Part shown: one piece after another, positions 32,533-42,112 of the stretch
Position numbering within the stretch: position 1 is the first letter of the stretch
How the letters are laid out: the number at the start of each line of letters is the position of its first letter
Origin: Hysterangium stoloniferum
Lineage: Eukaryota; Basidiomycota; Agaricomycetes; Hysterangiales; Hysterangiaceae
Assembly (NCBI GenBank): GCA_015178975.1
Contig: WHVD01000008.1
Location: 558,001 to 622,000 of the forward strand
Direction: 5' to 3'
Length of the DNA stretch: 64,000 nt
The notes under the pieces: model-generated
Seen by the model: the letters and a program-made list of their open reading frames with translations, nothing else
Databases searched by the model: none
Told to the model about the DNA's origin: nothing
Made by a program: the position numbers and the translations under genes

Positions 32533-33640
32533 TGTTACGACCAGACAATTTTGCCAGACTCCAGGCACTAACCCGTACGCCCCCGCACCCTACATGCACC
32601 AATTGTCTGTTTATAGGATTTCCCGCCCAGACTCCGTATTGTTAGAGTATGATACTACAGCTCTAACATAGTCTATTATGATCTCCATATTTTTCTGATA
32701 TTTGTAGTATTTTTCCCAGCACTGTAGGTGCAGTATTGAGTGAGTTACCTTAGGTCAGTACCTCCTGTATAGGTGCCTAGATAAGCACCTAGTAGTGTAG
32801 TCCACTGTGGGTGTGGGAAAGTCTCCTTAGTGTTTACTTTCCAATCACACTCACAGGTATGTCTTTACAGTTGAATATACTTAGTGTTTACTTTCCAATC
32901 ACACTCACAGGGGTGTTCTGCAAAGTGTTATTCAACTGTTTCAACACGTATGTCAAGACTTGTTATGTTCGACCTCATTACGACACATATCAGTCACCAG
33001 ACTTCCCCCAGACTCTGTCTCTGTCTATGTCCATCTTCATCCCACGCATCAGTCACCGGACCCCACTCAGAATCCCGTCACTGCTCTAACTGAGCCCCAT
33101 TCCCATTTTAGTCAAATGACCTGTCACGATTTGGACTCCGCTCCTGCTCTGTTTCCCATTATGGGTTATGCTTTGTCACGATTCGGACTCCACTCCATTC
33201 CGTCCCGTTCCTAACACCAATTTGGTGTTTACATTTCCTGTTTTATGTTTTGCTCATTTCATTTCATTATTACTGGATTCGGTATGACATTTACTCCACG
33301 GTCTATTTAAACTGGCAGATGTTGTACATACAATCCAGTCAGAAAATTAGCTTAGATTCCCCCCAGTAATCTAATCCATTTTCCACTCTAAACCCTTGCT
33401 TGATTCACATCGCTCTCACTAGTCGGAGCCCACAGGCTCCGGTGCATCTATCTCTCTCAACTATCTCGACTCATGACCCACGACCTACGACCTATGACCC
33501 ACGAACCCCACCTGGGCTCCCCGAGATTCCCGTCCACCTGTTCGAAATTGGACAACATGATTTAGCTAGGGTGCAGCCTATAAGCTGAAGCCATGTCCTA
33601 CCAGATATCCGGAGACCGGCCCTGTGTGTGTATCCTAACA
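32533..33640 (+). mobile_element. A2 5' LTR (796 bp without its insert)
   Basis: TGTTACGACCAGAC...TATCCTAACA. Contains TATTTAAA (~33304) and AGTCAGAAAAT (33337-33347), the predicted transcript 5' region. Differences from the 3' LTR are almost all transitions. Confidence 0.9.
32640..32946 (+). mobile_element. Solo LTR-D (307 bp)
   Basis: TGTTAGAGTATGATAC...CTGTTTCAACA with target duplication CGTAT (32635-32639, 32947-32951); the 3' LTR reads CATACGTCAAG without insert. A ~30-bp sequence beginning TTAGTGTTTACTTTCC is directly repeated 53 bp apart inside it. Confidence 0.85.
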
Positions 33641-33642
33641 GT

Positions 33643-33653
33643 ATTTTCTGACT
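33643..33653 (+). promoter_or_regulatory. A2 primer-binding site, self-priming type
   Basis: ATTTTCTGACT, two bases after the LTR, is the exact reverse complement of AGTCAGAAAAT at 33337-33347, about 30 nt downstream of the LTR TATA-like box. Confidence 0.65.
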
Positions 33654-33675
33654 AATACTTGCAGATTGTTTTATT

Positions 33676-34955
33676 ATGCCACCAAGAAGAAGAATGCGTC
33701 CACAGGAATCATTACCTGGACCATCAACTCTTCATTCCCCGTTAACTCTGTATACCAGCCAGACGCTTGTGAACCAGTCGGAACCCATGGAAGAAGCCCA
33801 TATCGAAGAAGTCCCAGAAAACCAGGACAACTCCGAGCATGAGGACAAATCCGTGGCCCCCAACAAGGGCAAAGGTGTCGAAAATCCTCCGCTTTACGAA
33901 CAACCGCACTCAAGGGATCCTACTTCTGAATTTTTAGTGGGTACTATAGATAAATTCATGACGCACCTGCTAGAAGAATGAAAGAAAAAGGAACAAGAAC
34001 CTCCACGGTCAAAAGTCAATGCTCCGGAACCCTTCATGGGTTCCAACCCAAACAAACTCTCTACTTTCCTCATGCAATGTCACTTCAATTTCTGCGATCG
34101 ATCCGCCACATTCTCCACAGACTCCCGAAAGTCAACTACACACTTTCATATTTGTCGGGATCCACATTGAAATGGTTTGAACTGGCTTTTAGCAGACTTT
34201 CTGAGGAAGAGCCGCTTTGGCTCGAAGATTGGGATGCTTTTGTTGAGGAGCTTGAAACCAACTTTGGCCCATATGACCCGACAGGAGAAGCCGAGAATAG
34301 TCTCACAAATCTTCATATGAAGGACACACAGTGCATCATGGACTATATTGTCCAATTCAATAATCTCTCAGCTCGTTGTCAGTGGAGCGATCTCGCTCTC
34401 TGCCACCAATTCTACACCGGTCTGCCATCCCGCCTTAAAGATGAAGTCTCGAAAGGAGAAGATGGCAAGCCGAAAACCCTGTCCTGTATGTGCCTCAAAG
34501 CTCAAAATGTGGATGCACGTTATTGGGAATGTCACATGGAAGTTGCCCGTGAGACCTCCATGGACAAAGTGAACAAGTCCACAGCCAATAAAAACAACAA
34601 CAACTCGTCAACCAGCAACCAGAACTCCATGCAATCTGACAAGAAGAACGATAAAAAGTCTTCAAACAACAACAACAACAACAAGGACAACAAGGACAAC
34701 AACAAGGGTCAACAGTCTGGCAAGCAGACCAGAAAACCTGACCTCTCAGGCAAACTCGGACCCGATGGCAAATTGACCCCACAGGAAAGACAACGTCACA
34801 TGGACAATAACCTCTGTCTCTTGTGCAGGAAACCCGGTCATCGAGTCCTGGAATGTCCGCTGGCAAAAGCAAACTCTTCAAAGGGTCGTACAGCCAAGGC
34901 CTCCATGGAAACCCCATCGAAGGACAAACTGGCTTCCAATTCGAAAAAAGAGTAA
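33676..34955 (+). pseudogene. A2 gag
   Basis: MPPRRRMRPQESLPGPSTLH start, acidic region, TGA at ~33979 and a frame change near 34100. Capsid core (WLEDWDAFVEELETNFGPYD, DYIVQFNNLSARCQW), N/K/D-rich linker with poly-Asn, zinc knuckle CLLCRKPGHRVLEC (C-X2-C-X4-H-X4-C). Ends NSKKE at 34955. Protease follows in another frame. Confidence 0.9.
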
Positions 34956-36989
34956 GCAACCCTGTGGACTCCACGTGGGTTGGGGGTTGCATTGCCTCTC
35001 CACACATTCAAGAGTTTACTCGCCTCAACGCATCCACTCTTTCACATTCTGATTCATTTTTCGTTAAACTTATGTCTAATATGATCCCGAAACTCATTTT
35101 TTCAGCTCTCATAGATTCCAGCTCGACTCATTGTTTTTAGATACAAAATTCATGCAAAATAATTCTTTGTCAACCTATTCGATAAATCCTGTCGGCCTCC
35201 ACCTCTTTGATGGTACAAGTAATTTGGTTATTACCCAAGCTTGTGATTTACCCATCTGTTTCCCGTGTGGAACATCTCAATTGGTCACTTTCTATGTGAC
35301 CCAGTTAGACTCAAGTTGCTCAGTGGTCCTAGGACATAACTGGCTTACCCGCTACAATCCGTTGATTGACTGGATAGCTAACAGTATAACATTCCGGACT
35401 TTCGTGGCAGCCGAGGAAACTGCACCTGTCCCGGCCTCCACGGCACCTGCAGTCTCAAGGACTCCTGTGATCCCTAGGCCACCCATGGCTTCCCCGGAAC
35501 CCACGGCACCTCCATCTATTTCTCTGATTAATGCTGCAGCTTTTATTAGGGCTACAAAAATAGACAGGTCCCAGGTGTTCACTATCAACTTAAAAATTGA
35601 TGAAGCAACTGGATGTTTTTCAACCCCGGTATCCGAATCTGAGCAAGCCGCTGACCTAGAAGGCATCCCAGAGAAATATCATGACATCGCAGATGTTTTT
35701 AGCAAGCGAAAAGCTGACCGGCTTCCACCTCACAGAGAATACGACTTAAAAATCGATCTCGAAGATGGCACCCAGCCACCCCTAGGACATATTTACCCGC
35801 TCTCGTCCACAGAACTTTCTGCAATCCGTGATTTCCTGGATGAACATTTGTCCATAGGTTTTATCTGACCCCCAAAGTCTCCTTTTGGAGCACCTGTTCT
35901 CTTTGTCAGAAAAAAGGATGGATCCCTTCGACTATGTGTTGATTTTAGAGGCCTCAATGCTGTCACCAAAAAGGATAAATATCCACTCCCACTTATATCT
36001 GATCTGCTCAATGCTCCACAGAATGCCCAGATTTACACCAAAATAGATCTCAAACACGCCTATCACTTGGTCTGGATAGCTGCAGGCGATGAATGGAAAA
36101 CCACTTTTAGAACCCGTTATGGGGCCTTTGAGTGGTTGGTGATGCCCTTGGACTCACCAATGCTCCGTCTGTTTTTCAGCGTTTTATCAACGACATTTTC
36201 TCCAACATGCTTGATGTATGCATCATTGTTTACTTGGACAACATTCTTTTCTACTCTGAGAATCCCGCGGAACACAACAAACAAGTCCATGAAGTTCTCC
36301 GGAGACTCAGACAACATGGTTTATTCGCGAATGGTAAAAAATGTACTTTTGACACGGACTCCGTGGAATACCTGGGTTTCATGATGGGACCTGATGGACT
36401 CCGCATGGACGAAACTAAAGTGCAAGTCATCAAAGATTGGCCTGAACCCCAAAAAGTCAAAGATATACAATCCTTTCTCGGCTTTGCCAATTTTTACCAA
36501 CAGTTTATCCATGGATATTCCGCCATCACAGTACCCCTTACCTGTCTTACACGTAAGGGTACTCCGTGGAAATTTCAATGATAAGTGTCAAAAAGCTTTC
36601 AATCTTTTAAAAATTCTTTTTCCTCAGCTCCTATTCTGTCGCATTGGAAACCAGACTTCCCGCTCATCGTTGAAATGGACACCTCGGACTATGCACTTGG
36701 AGCCATTCTGTCTATCCAGGACTCCAACAGAGAAGTCCACCCCATGGCTTTTCTGTCCCAGACTTTCACCGGAGCAGAGCTCAACTACGGTGTTCATGAT
36801 AAGGAACTCCTGGCAATATTTTCAGCTTTCAAAGCATGGCGACACTATTTGGAAGGCTTGGGAACTCCTATTGACATTGTAACAGATCACAAAAACCTGG
36901 AATACTTTTTTACCACAAAGCCTTTGACCCGCCGGCAGGCCCACTGGTCTGAATATCTATCTGCCTTCAACATGACTATCCATTTTTAA
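34956..36989 (+). pseudogene. A2 protease, reverse transcriptase and RNase H
   Basis: Protease LIDSSSTHCF (DSS instead of DSG, as in A1) with a frameshift at ~35138. The pre-RT linker is continuous to GFI at 35868, where a stop falls. RT motifs [26 protein letters not shown], then a frameshift near 36150. The catalytic motif is YLDN (36234 region), the second Asp lost by a G-to-A change. FLGFANFYQQF, two stops at ~36580, then RNase H (VEMDTSDYALGA, YGVHDKELLAIF, DHKNLEYF) to a stop at 36989. Confidence 0.9.
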
Positions 36990-38660
36990 CCCGGCTGTCT
37001 CGGCAGCAAACCCGATGCTTTAACTAGATGATGGGATGTCTATCCTAAAGAGGGGAGCAATGACTATGCCACAGTAAATCTGCACAACCTGAAACCTATT
37101 TTCACAAATCAACAACTTACCGCATTGGTCCGTGCAACTTTCCTCATCAATCCCATTGTCTGTGGAATTATCATTATGGATATTGAGAAGTTACATGAAG
37201 ATATTCTATTGGCAATTCCGCTAGACCCAGTTACTAAAGCTCACCTTGACAATCCCATGGACCCCGATCAACCTCGGTGGTCTCTTGATCAGCATGGTTT
37301 CATTAGACTTGACGATAGGATCTATGTACTGGACTCCGACAGCCTCCACCTCAGGATCCTTCAATCCAAACATGATCATCCACCCTCAGGACATTTCAGG
37401 TACAACAAAACTCTATCACTAATAAGAAGAGAATATACTTGGCCCAGACTCTGTGGATTTGTTAAGCACTATTGTAAATCTTGCACTACTTGTCCCTGCT
37501 CGAAATCTCAGCGACACAAGCCATACGGCCTTTTGAAACAACTCCCGGTACCAGAACACCCATGGAATTCTATCTCTATGGATTTCATTGAACACCTACC
37601 GGATTCCAAAGGCTTTTCCGCCATTCTAGTCATTGTTGACAGATTCTCAAAACAAGGTATATTCATCCCTACATATGACACAATTACATCCGTGCAGTTA
37701 GCGGAACTTTTCATCATCCACGTATTTTCCAAGCATGGAGTTCCATCCCACGTGACTTCCGATTGAGGATCAGAGTTCATGTCTCACTTCTTTAGATCCC
37801 TCGGGAAATCCTTGGACATGACACTACATTTCATGTCCAGATACCACCCGGAAGGTGACGGACAAACCGAACACGTCAACCAGACATTGGAACAATATCT
37901 CCACGTATATTGCAACTATCAACAGGACAATTGGAAATCCTTGTTACCACTTGCAGAATTTGCTTACAACAATGCACCCTTGGCCACTACTGGTGTTTCC
38001 CCGTTCTTTGTAAATAAAGGATATCATCCAAATATTACAGTACATCCAGAACAAAATCTCACCTCCGCTCACGCTCAAGAGTTCACCATGGACCTCCATG
38101 AGCTCCATGAGGAACTCCAGACTGCAATAAAGTCCACCCAAGAGCAATACCAACTTTCAGCAGACAGACACCGGATCCCGCCACCAAACTTCAAGATTGG
38201 CGACCGTGTTTTTGTCAAAGCTCAATTCTTCTGGACTACCCATCCATCAAAAAAGCTTGCTGAAAAATATTTAGGTCCATTTGAAATTATTGCACAAGTA
38301 GGTTCAGTCTCTTGAACGCTACAGCTTCCAGATAGCATGCGCACGGTACACCCGGTATTTCATGTTTCTATGTTAGAACCTTGTACTGCTAACACTATCC
38401 CAGATCGCATGCAATCTCCGCCTCCTCCGGTCATTATTGACAGAGAACCTGAGTTTGAAATCTCACAAATTTTAGATTCGAAAATCAACAAGCATCAAAG
38501 CACTTGTAAACTGCTTTACTTGGTCAAGTGGGTGGGTTACGAGGGCACCGATGAAGAAACCTCTTGGACTTTGGCCACGGAACTCGGTAATGCCATGGAA
38601 ATCATTACTGACTTTCAAACAGCTTACCCACTCAAACCCAGACCACTTTCATCTCTCTGA
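36990..38660 (+). pseudogene. A2 integrase with chromodomain
   Basis: Begins after the RNase H stop (PGCLGSKPDAL in a stop-containing stretch). Zn region HDHPPSGHFRYNKT and CKSCTTCPC. DDE: SMDFIEHLP, TSD followed by a TGA in place of Arg (~37765), and YHPEGDGQTEHVN. GDRVFVKAQFF, a stop at ~38314, then VHPVFHVSMLEP and the chromodomain LYLVKWVGYEGTDEETSW (~38515-38570). Ends at 38660. Chromovirus-type integrase. Confidence 0.9.
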
Positions 38661-38877
38661 CCACACTCTGTGGACCCTGTGTTACGTTTGGACTCATTTT
38701 CACTATTCCCTGTCACCCTATGTCTCTCTTTGCTTTTACAGGTTCTGACATGTCTTGTCAAGTCCTTTAAGTGGATTCTCCGCAGACTTTGACTTTGGCT
38801 TTCACTTTCACTTTGATTTTTATGTCTCTTTCACACTTTACTTTTATGTTCAAAAATTATTATTCTATACTATTTTT

Positions 38878-39816
38878 TCAGTCTACAATTATGGGACTGT
38901 GTTTTTTCCCTGCCTCCTCAGCCACCTCCTCAGGAAGCTCCACAACCTCCACGGCAACCCCGTCCTCATCTGACCCGGCATCCTCGGAACTCCCGACTTG
39001 CGGCTCTTCATACACATAGCCGCCATACTCCGCCAGGAACTTCCAAAACTCCTCACAGAGTCCGCACAGTTCCTTTGCCACCACTATGTGGACCTTGTTG
39101 CTCTTCCGGAGCAACTCGTTTTGGGCCTCTATGCCCTCAGTGATCTGTCCCAGGACCTTGTCCAATCTGGAAAACCCGTCTGACCCGCTGATGTCCTGCA
39201 CCCCAGACCTCACGGCCTGCTTGTGAACAAGTGAACACCTCGCCTTGAGGTGTGCACATTGGAAGCAGCCCGGACCCCGGCCGGACTTTCGATTGCACTC
39301 AGTGTTCTGGTCATTACAACCGGAACACTGCGGGTCATTCCATGTGGGTAGGTGGACTGGTGCCACCTTCCTTGCTTTCTGTTGATATGGTTAGTTCCAC
39401 GGTATATCCCACAGACCCGTTGCTTACCTTTTGGGGCTCTCTGGCTCCCCCTCGGACTCCGATTCAACCTCTGTCGCCTTGCACTGAAAATAACAAGTCA
39501 GTGATGAAAAAGAAAATGACAAGTCTAAGTTGGGACTTACCTTCCCCGCGACAATTGCGGCTCTGTCCACAGCCACCCGCACCTTCTCCGTGGCCACCCA
39601 CACAGCCTCCTCCTCATCTTTCTTCCTCTGCCTCTCGGCCTCTTCCTCTGCAGCCAATGCCACCTGGTACTCTCTGTCCAAAGCCTCCTCGGCCTCCCTG
39701 GCCTCCTTCTCTGCTTCTTCACGAAGTCAGTGCTGCTCTTCTTGCCACGCCCAAAGTTGTGCCACGCTCCAAGGCACCCGATATGGAGTGCCCGTGGAGG
39801 GCCCCACAGTTGGCAT
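38878..39816 (-). pseudogene. Opposite-strand coiled-coil / Zn(II)2Cys6-like gene of element A2 (best copy)
   Basis: ATG at 39816 (MPTVGPSTGTPYRVPW), one TGA at about residue 30, then an E/A/R-rich coiled coil (EEAEKEAREAEEALDREYQ). Intron ~39489-39540 (GTAAGT...TTTTCAG). A short acidic exon (ATEVESESEGEPESPK) and a second intron ending ATCAACAG follow. The last exon (~39378-38878) is fully open: C-X2-C-X6-C-X9-C-X2-C-X6-C (CSGCNDQNTEC, then CFQCAHLKARC), a helical region (RLDKVLGQITEGIEAQNEL) and a tail ending SPIIVD. About 250 residues if the one stop is ignored. A Zn(II)2Cys6 fold is inferred from exact cysteine spacing; the basic spacing residues NRKSGRGPG resemble the loop of such domains. 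No nuclear localisation signal was identified with confidence. Confidence 0.75.
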
Positions 39817-39898
39817 TGCTCATTTTGGCATTGGCTTTGGTCCCATTTTGTCGATGATGGGGGTAATAAAGAAGAAGAAATTTCTATTTTTTCAAATT

Positions 39899-39945
39899 TA
39901 TATATAGGCTCGTCGCGTTTGAACCTTACCTTCCAGATCACATGA
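39899..39945 (-). promoter_or_regulatory. Promoter of the A2 opposite-strand gene
   Basis: TCACATGA (39938-39945) lies ~32 nt upstream of TATATA (39899-39906), and the ATG follows at 39816. Position and sequence match the A1 copy. Confidence 0.6.
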
Positions 39946-40043
39946 CTCTTTGACACATACGTGTAACCGACATGACTTTTGACACATGTGCGTAGCCAAC
40001 AAGAACCTTATCTAGGCCTAGAGCCTCTTTGGGACTTCAGCAT

Positions 40044-40056
40044 AAAGGGAGGGTAC
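40044..40056 (+). promoter_or_regulatory. A2 polypurine tract
   Basis: AAAGGGAGGGTAC immediately before the 3' LTR start TGTTACGACTGG. Confidence 0.8.
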
Positions 40057-40861
40057 TGTTACGACTGGACAATCCCACCAGACTCTGGGCACTAACCCAT
40101 ACACCCCCACGCCCTACACACACCAATTGTCTGTTTATAGGATTTCCCGCCCGGACTCCATACGTCAAGACTTGTTACATTCGACCTCATTACAACACAT
40201 ATCAGTCACCGGACTTCCCCTGGACTCCATCTCTGTCTATGTCCATCTTTGTCCCACGCATCAGTCACCGGACCCTGCTCAGAATCCTGTCACCACTCTA
40301 ACTGAGCCCCGTTCCCATTTTAGTCAAATGACCTGTCACAATTTGGACTCCGCTCCCGCTCCATTTCCCATTATGGGTTATGCTTTGTCACGATTCAGAC
40401 TCCACTCCATTCCATCCCGTTCCTAACACCAATTTGGTGTTTACATTTCCCATTTTATGTTTTGCTCATTTCGTTTTGTTATTACTGGATTCGGTATGAC
40501 ATTTACTCCACAGTCTATTTAAACTGGCAGATGTTGTATATACAATCCAGTCAGAAAATTCACTTAGATTCCCCCCAGTAATCTAATCCATTTTCCGCTC
40601 TAAACCCTTGCTTGATTCACATCACTCTCACTAGTCGGAGCCCAAAGGCTCCGGCACATCTATCTCAACTATCTCGACTCACGACCCACGACCTACGACC
40701 TACGACCCATGAACCCCGCCCGGGCTCCCCGGGATTCCTGTCTGCCTGTTCGAAATTGGACGACACAATCTAGCAAGGGCGCAGCCTATAAGCTGAAGCC
40801 AAGTTATACCGGATATCCCGCGGGTTTCTTCGGAGACCCGCACTATGTGTGTATCCTAACA
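40057..40861 (+). mobile_element. A2 3' LTR (805 bp)
   Basis: TGTTACGACTGG...TATCCTAACA, full length and uninterrupted, the best LTR-A reference in the window. Conserved GCTGAAGCCAAG box at ~40790-40805. Confidence 0.9.
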
Positions 40862-40866
40862 CACCC

Positions 40867-40990
40867 AGCTTGAGTGTGGGTGACTCTGAGGTCCATTTAT
40901 ATCCCGCCTCTACCTCATTTTTTCTCCTCACCACTGGGTGTTGCTGCACGAAAGCATTCCAATAAACTTTGCCGGATCCATTGTACAATG
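40867..40990 (+). pseudogene. Reverse-transcriptase-like fragment, downstream half
   Basis: Continues the frame cut at 32532 once A2 and one CACCC are removed (a small frameshift is needed). Reads IPPLPHFFSSPLGVAARKHS then degenerates into AT-rich sequence at ~41000. Confidence 0.45.
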
Positions 40991-41169
40991 TTTATTTTTA
41001 TTTATTTTTAAATTTTTTTGTGGAATAAAAAATACTATTGTCATGCTAATCCTACACAGGTGAAATAATCTATGCAAGTGGCAGTTTAATATCAATATCT
41101 TGGTTATTATTAAATAATAGTGAGCCAGTTATTGATGGTTATGGGGCTTAAATGAAGGCTTTACATATG

Positions 41170-41265
41170 TCAGTTCTGTGGTGTAATAGTAATTGTATTT
41201 TGTTTATGTATTTTGTATTGGTAATCTCTCTTGGTTGTGTGTTCAATTCCCATTGTAAACAGTTG
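41170..41265 (+). other. Possible tRNA-derived SINE head
   Basis: TGGTGTAATAGTAATTG resembles a pol III A box and TGTGTTCAATTCCCAT resembles a B box (GGTTCRANTCC) ~55 nt later. Too degenerate to be a tRNA gene. 41000-41170 shows nothing else. Confidence 0.3.
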
Positions 41266-41379
41266 TATTATTTAGTATATATTCCTCTTGGGCACCTAAG
41301 TTACATGCATTAAGCGGGATGGTGTCTCTCGAATGAGGAGTCCCAAGACCCACAGCTTTCTTTTTTTATTGGACAGCTG

Positions 41380-41627
41380 ACGTGGCCTGTCCAAGCCTGG
41401 ACAAGTCACCTGATGAGCCTGGACAGGTCACCTGACGAGGCTGGACAGGGTACGTCATGCTGATTGCCTGCTCCATATATCCAGTTCCCTGGTCAGGGCC
41501 TGTTCTAAACTCTTAACCAAATCAGGCCTGATCAGCCGTTCGGTGAACCTGAGCACCTGATCAGCCTGTTAAGGCATGCTCAGGCCTGATTAGGGTTTTC
41601 GGATTTTTCTGACAGGGGCCAGTGGCT
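41380..41627 (-). repeat. GCCTGATCAGG-rich repeat, copy 2
   Basis: Inverted relative of 28575-28880; ends GGATTTTTCTGACA at 41627. Confidence 0.5.
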
Positions 41628-41689
41628 CCTCAGCTGTGCGACTAGATTGCCTCCTTTGGATATTGTCCAATCGTACTTCAACTTCCACA

Positions 41690-42000
41690 TTATATGAACT
41701 GCTTCAGACATCACAATCCTGAATAGATTGCTCGGTTTTTGGTTCTTTCATCCTTGTAATCCCCAAGGCTACACTCTCGCGCTTAACAACCCCACATTGG
41801 ACCGGCCAAACAACCCCTCGTCCCCGTGTCGCGTTTAACTGGTCGACAGGGAACCAATCGCATACTGCAAGTCAAATCTTATTATCAGTAGAGACTAGTG
41901 TCTCCTTGGCTAGACTAAGCACCGCTGCTATCTCTCCCACGTTATTCATGTTAAATTTGCTAGGTAGCCTGACTGCAACGTTTCTAATATCATCTTGTCA
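41690..42000 (-). pseudogene. RNase H-like fragment, uncertain
   Basis: Minus-strand frame with RLPSKFNMNNVGEIAAVLSL resembles the N-x-x-x-E segment of RNase H domains in fungal LINEs and related elements. One stop follows at ~41880. Could also be the far 3' part of the DUF2235 gene. Confidence 0.3.
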
Positions 42001-42112
42001 AGCCACACTGACATTTTCCCTTCTGACGGAAGTAGCCGCGGAGGCGATATAGTGCTTGTGAAGGGGAGGACGTGAAACTTGAAAAAACGGAGATGTAGAT
42101 CTCTTCAGGGAT

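Larger units (their letters stand above)
32533..40861 (+). mobile_element. Ty3/gypsy element A2, complete but inactive
   Basis: Target duplication CACCC at 32528-32532 and 40862-40866. Order: 5' LTR (with a small LTR inserted), self-priming site, gag, protease-RT-RNase H, integrase with chromodomain, opposite-strand Zn-cluster gene, polypurine tract, 3' LTR. Same family as A1. Inactivated by stops, frameshifts and catalytic changes (YLDN in RT). It serves as the reference for reconstructing A1. Confidence 0.9.

Noticed and set aside
41170-41265. True tRNA gene
   Set aside because: A and B boxes are degenerate and no cloverleaf could be drawn; kept only as a possible SINE head.
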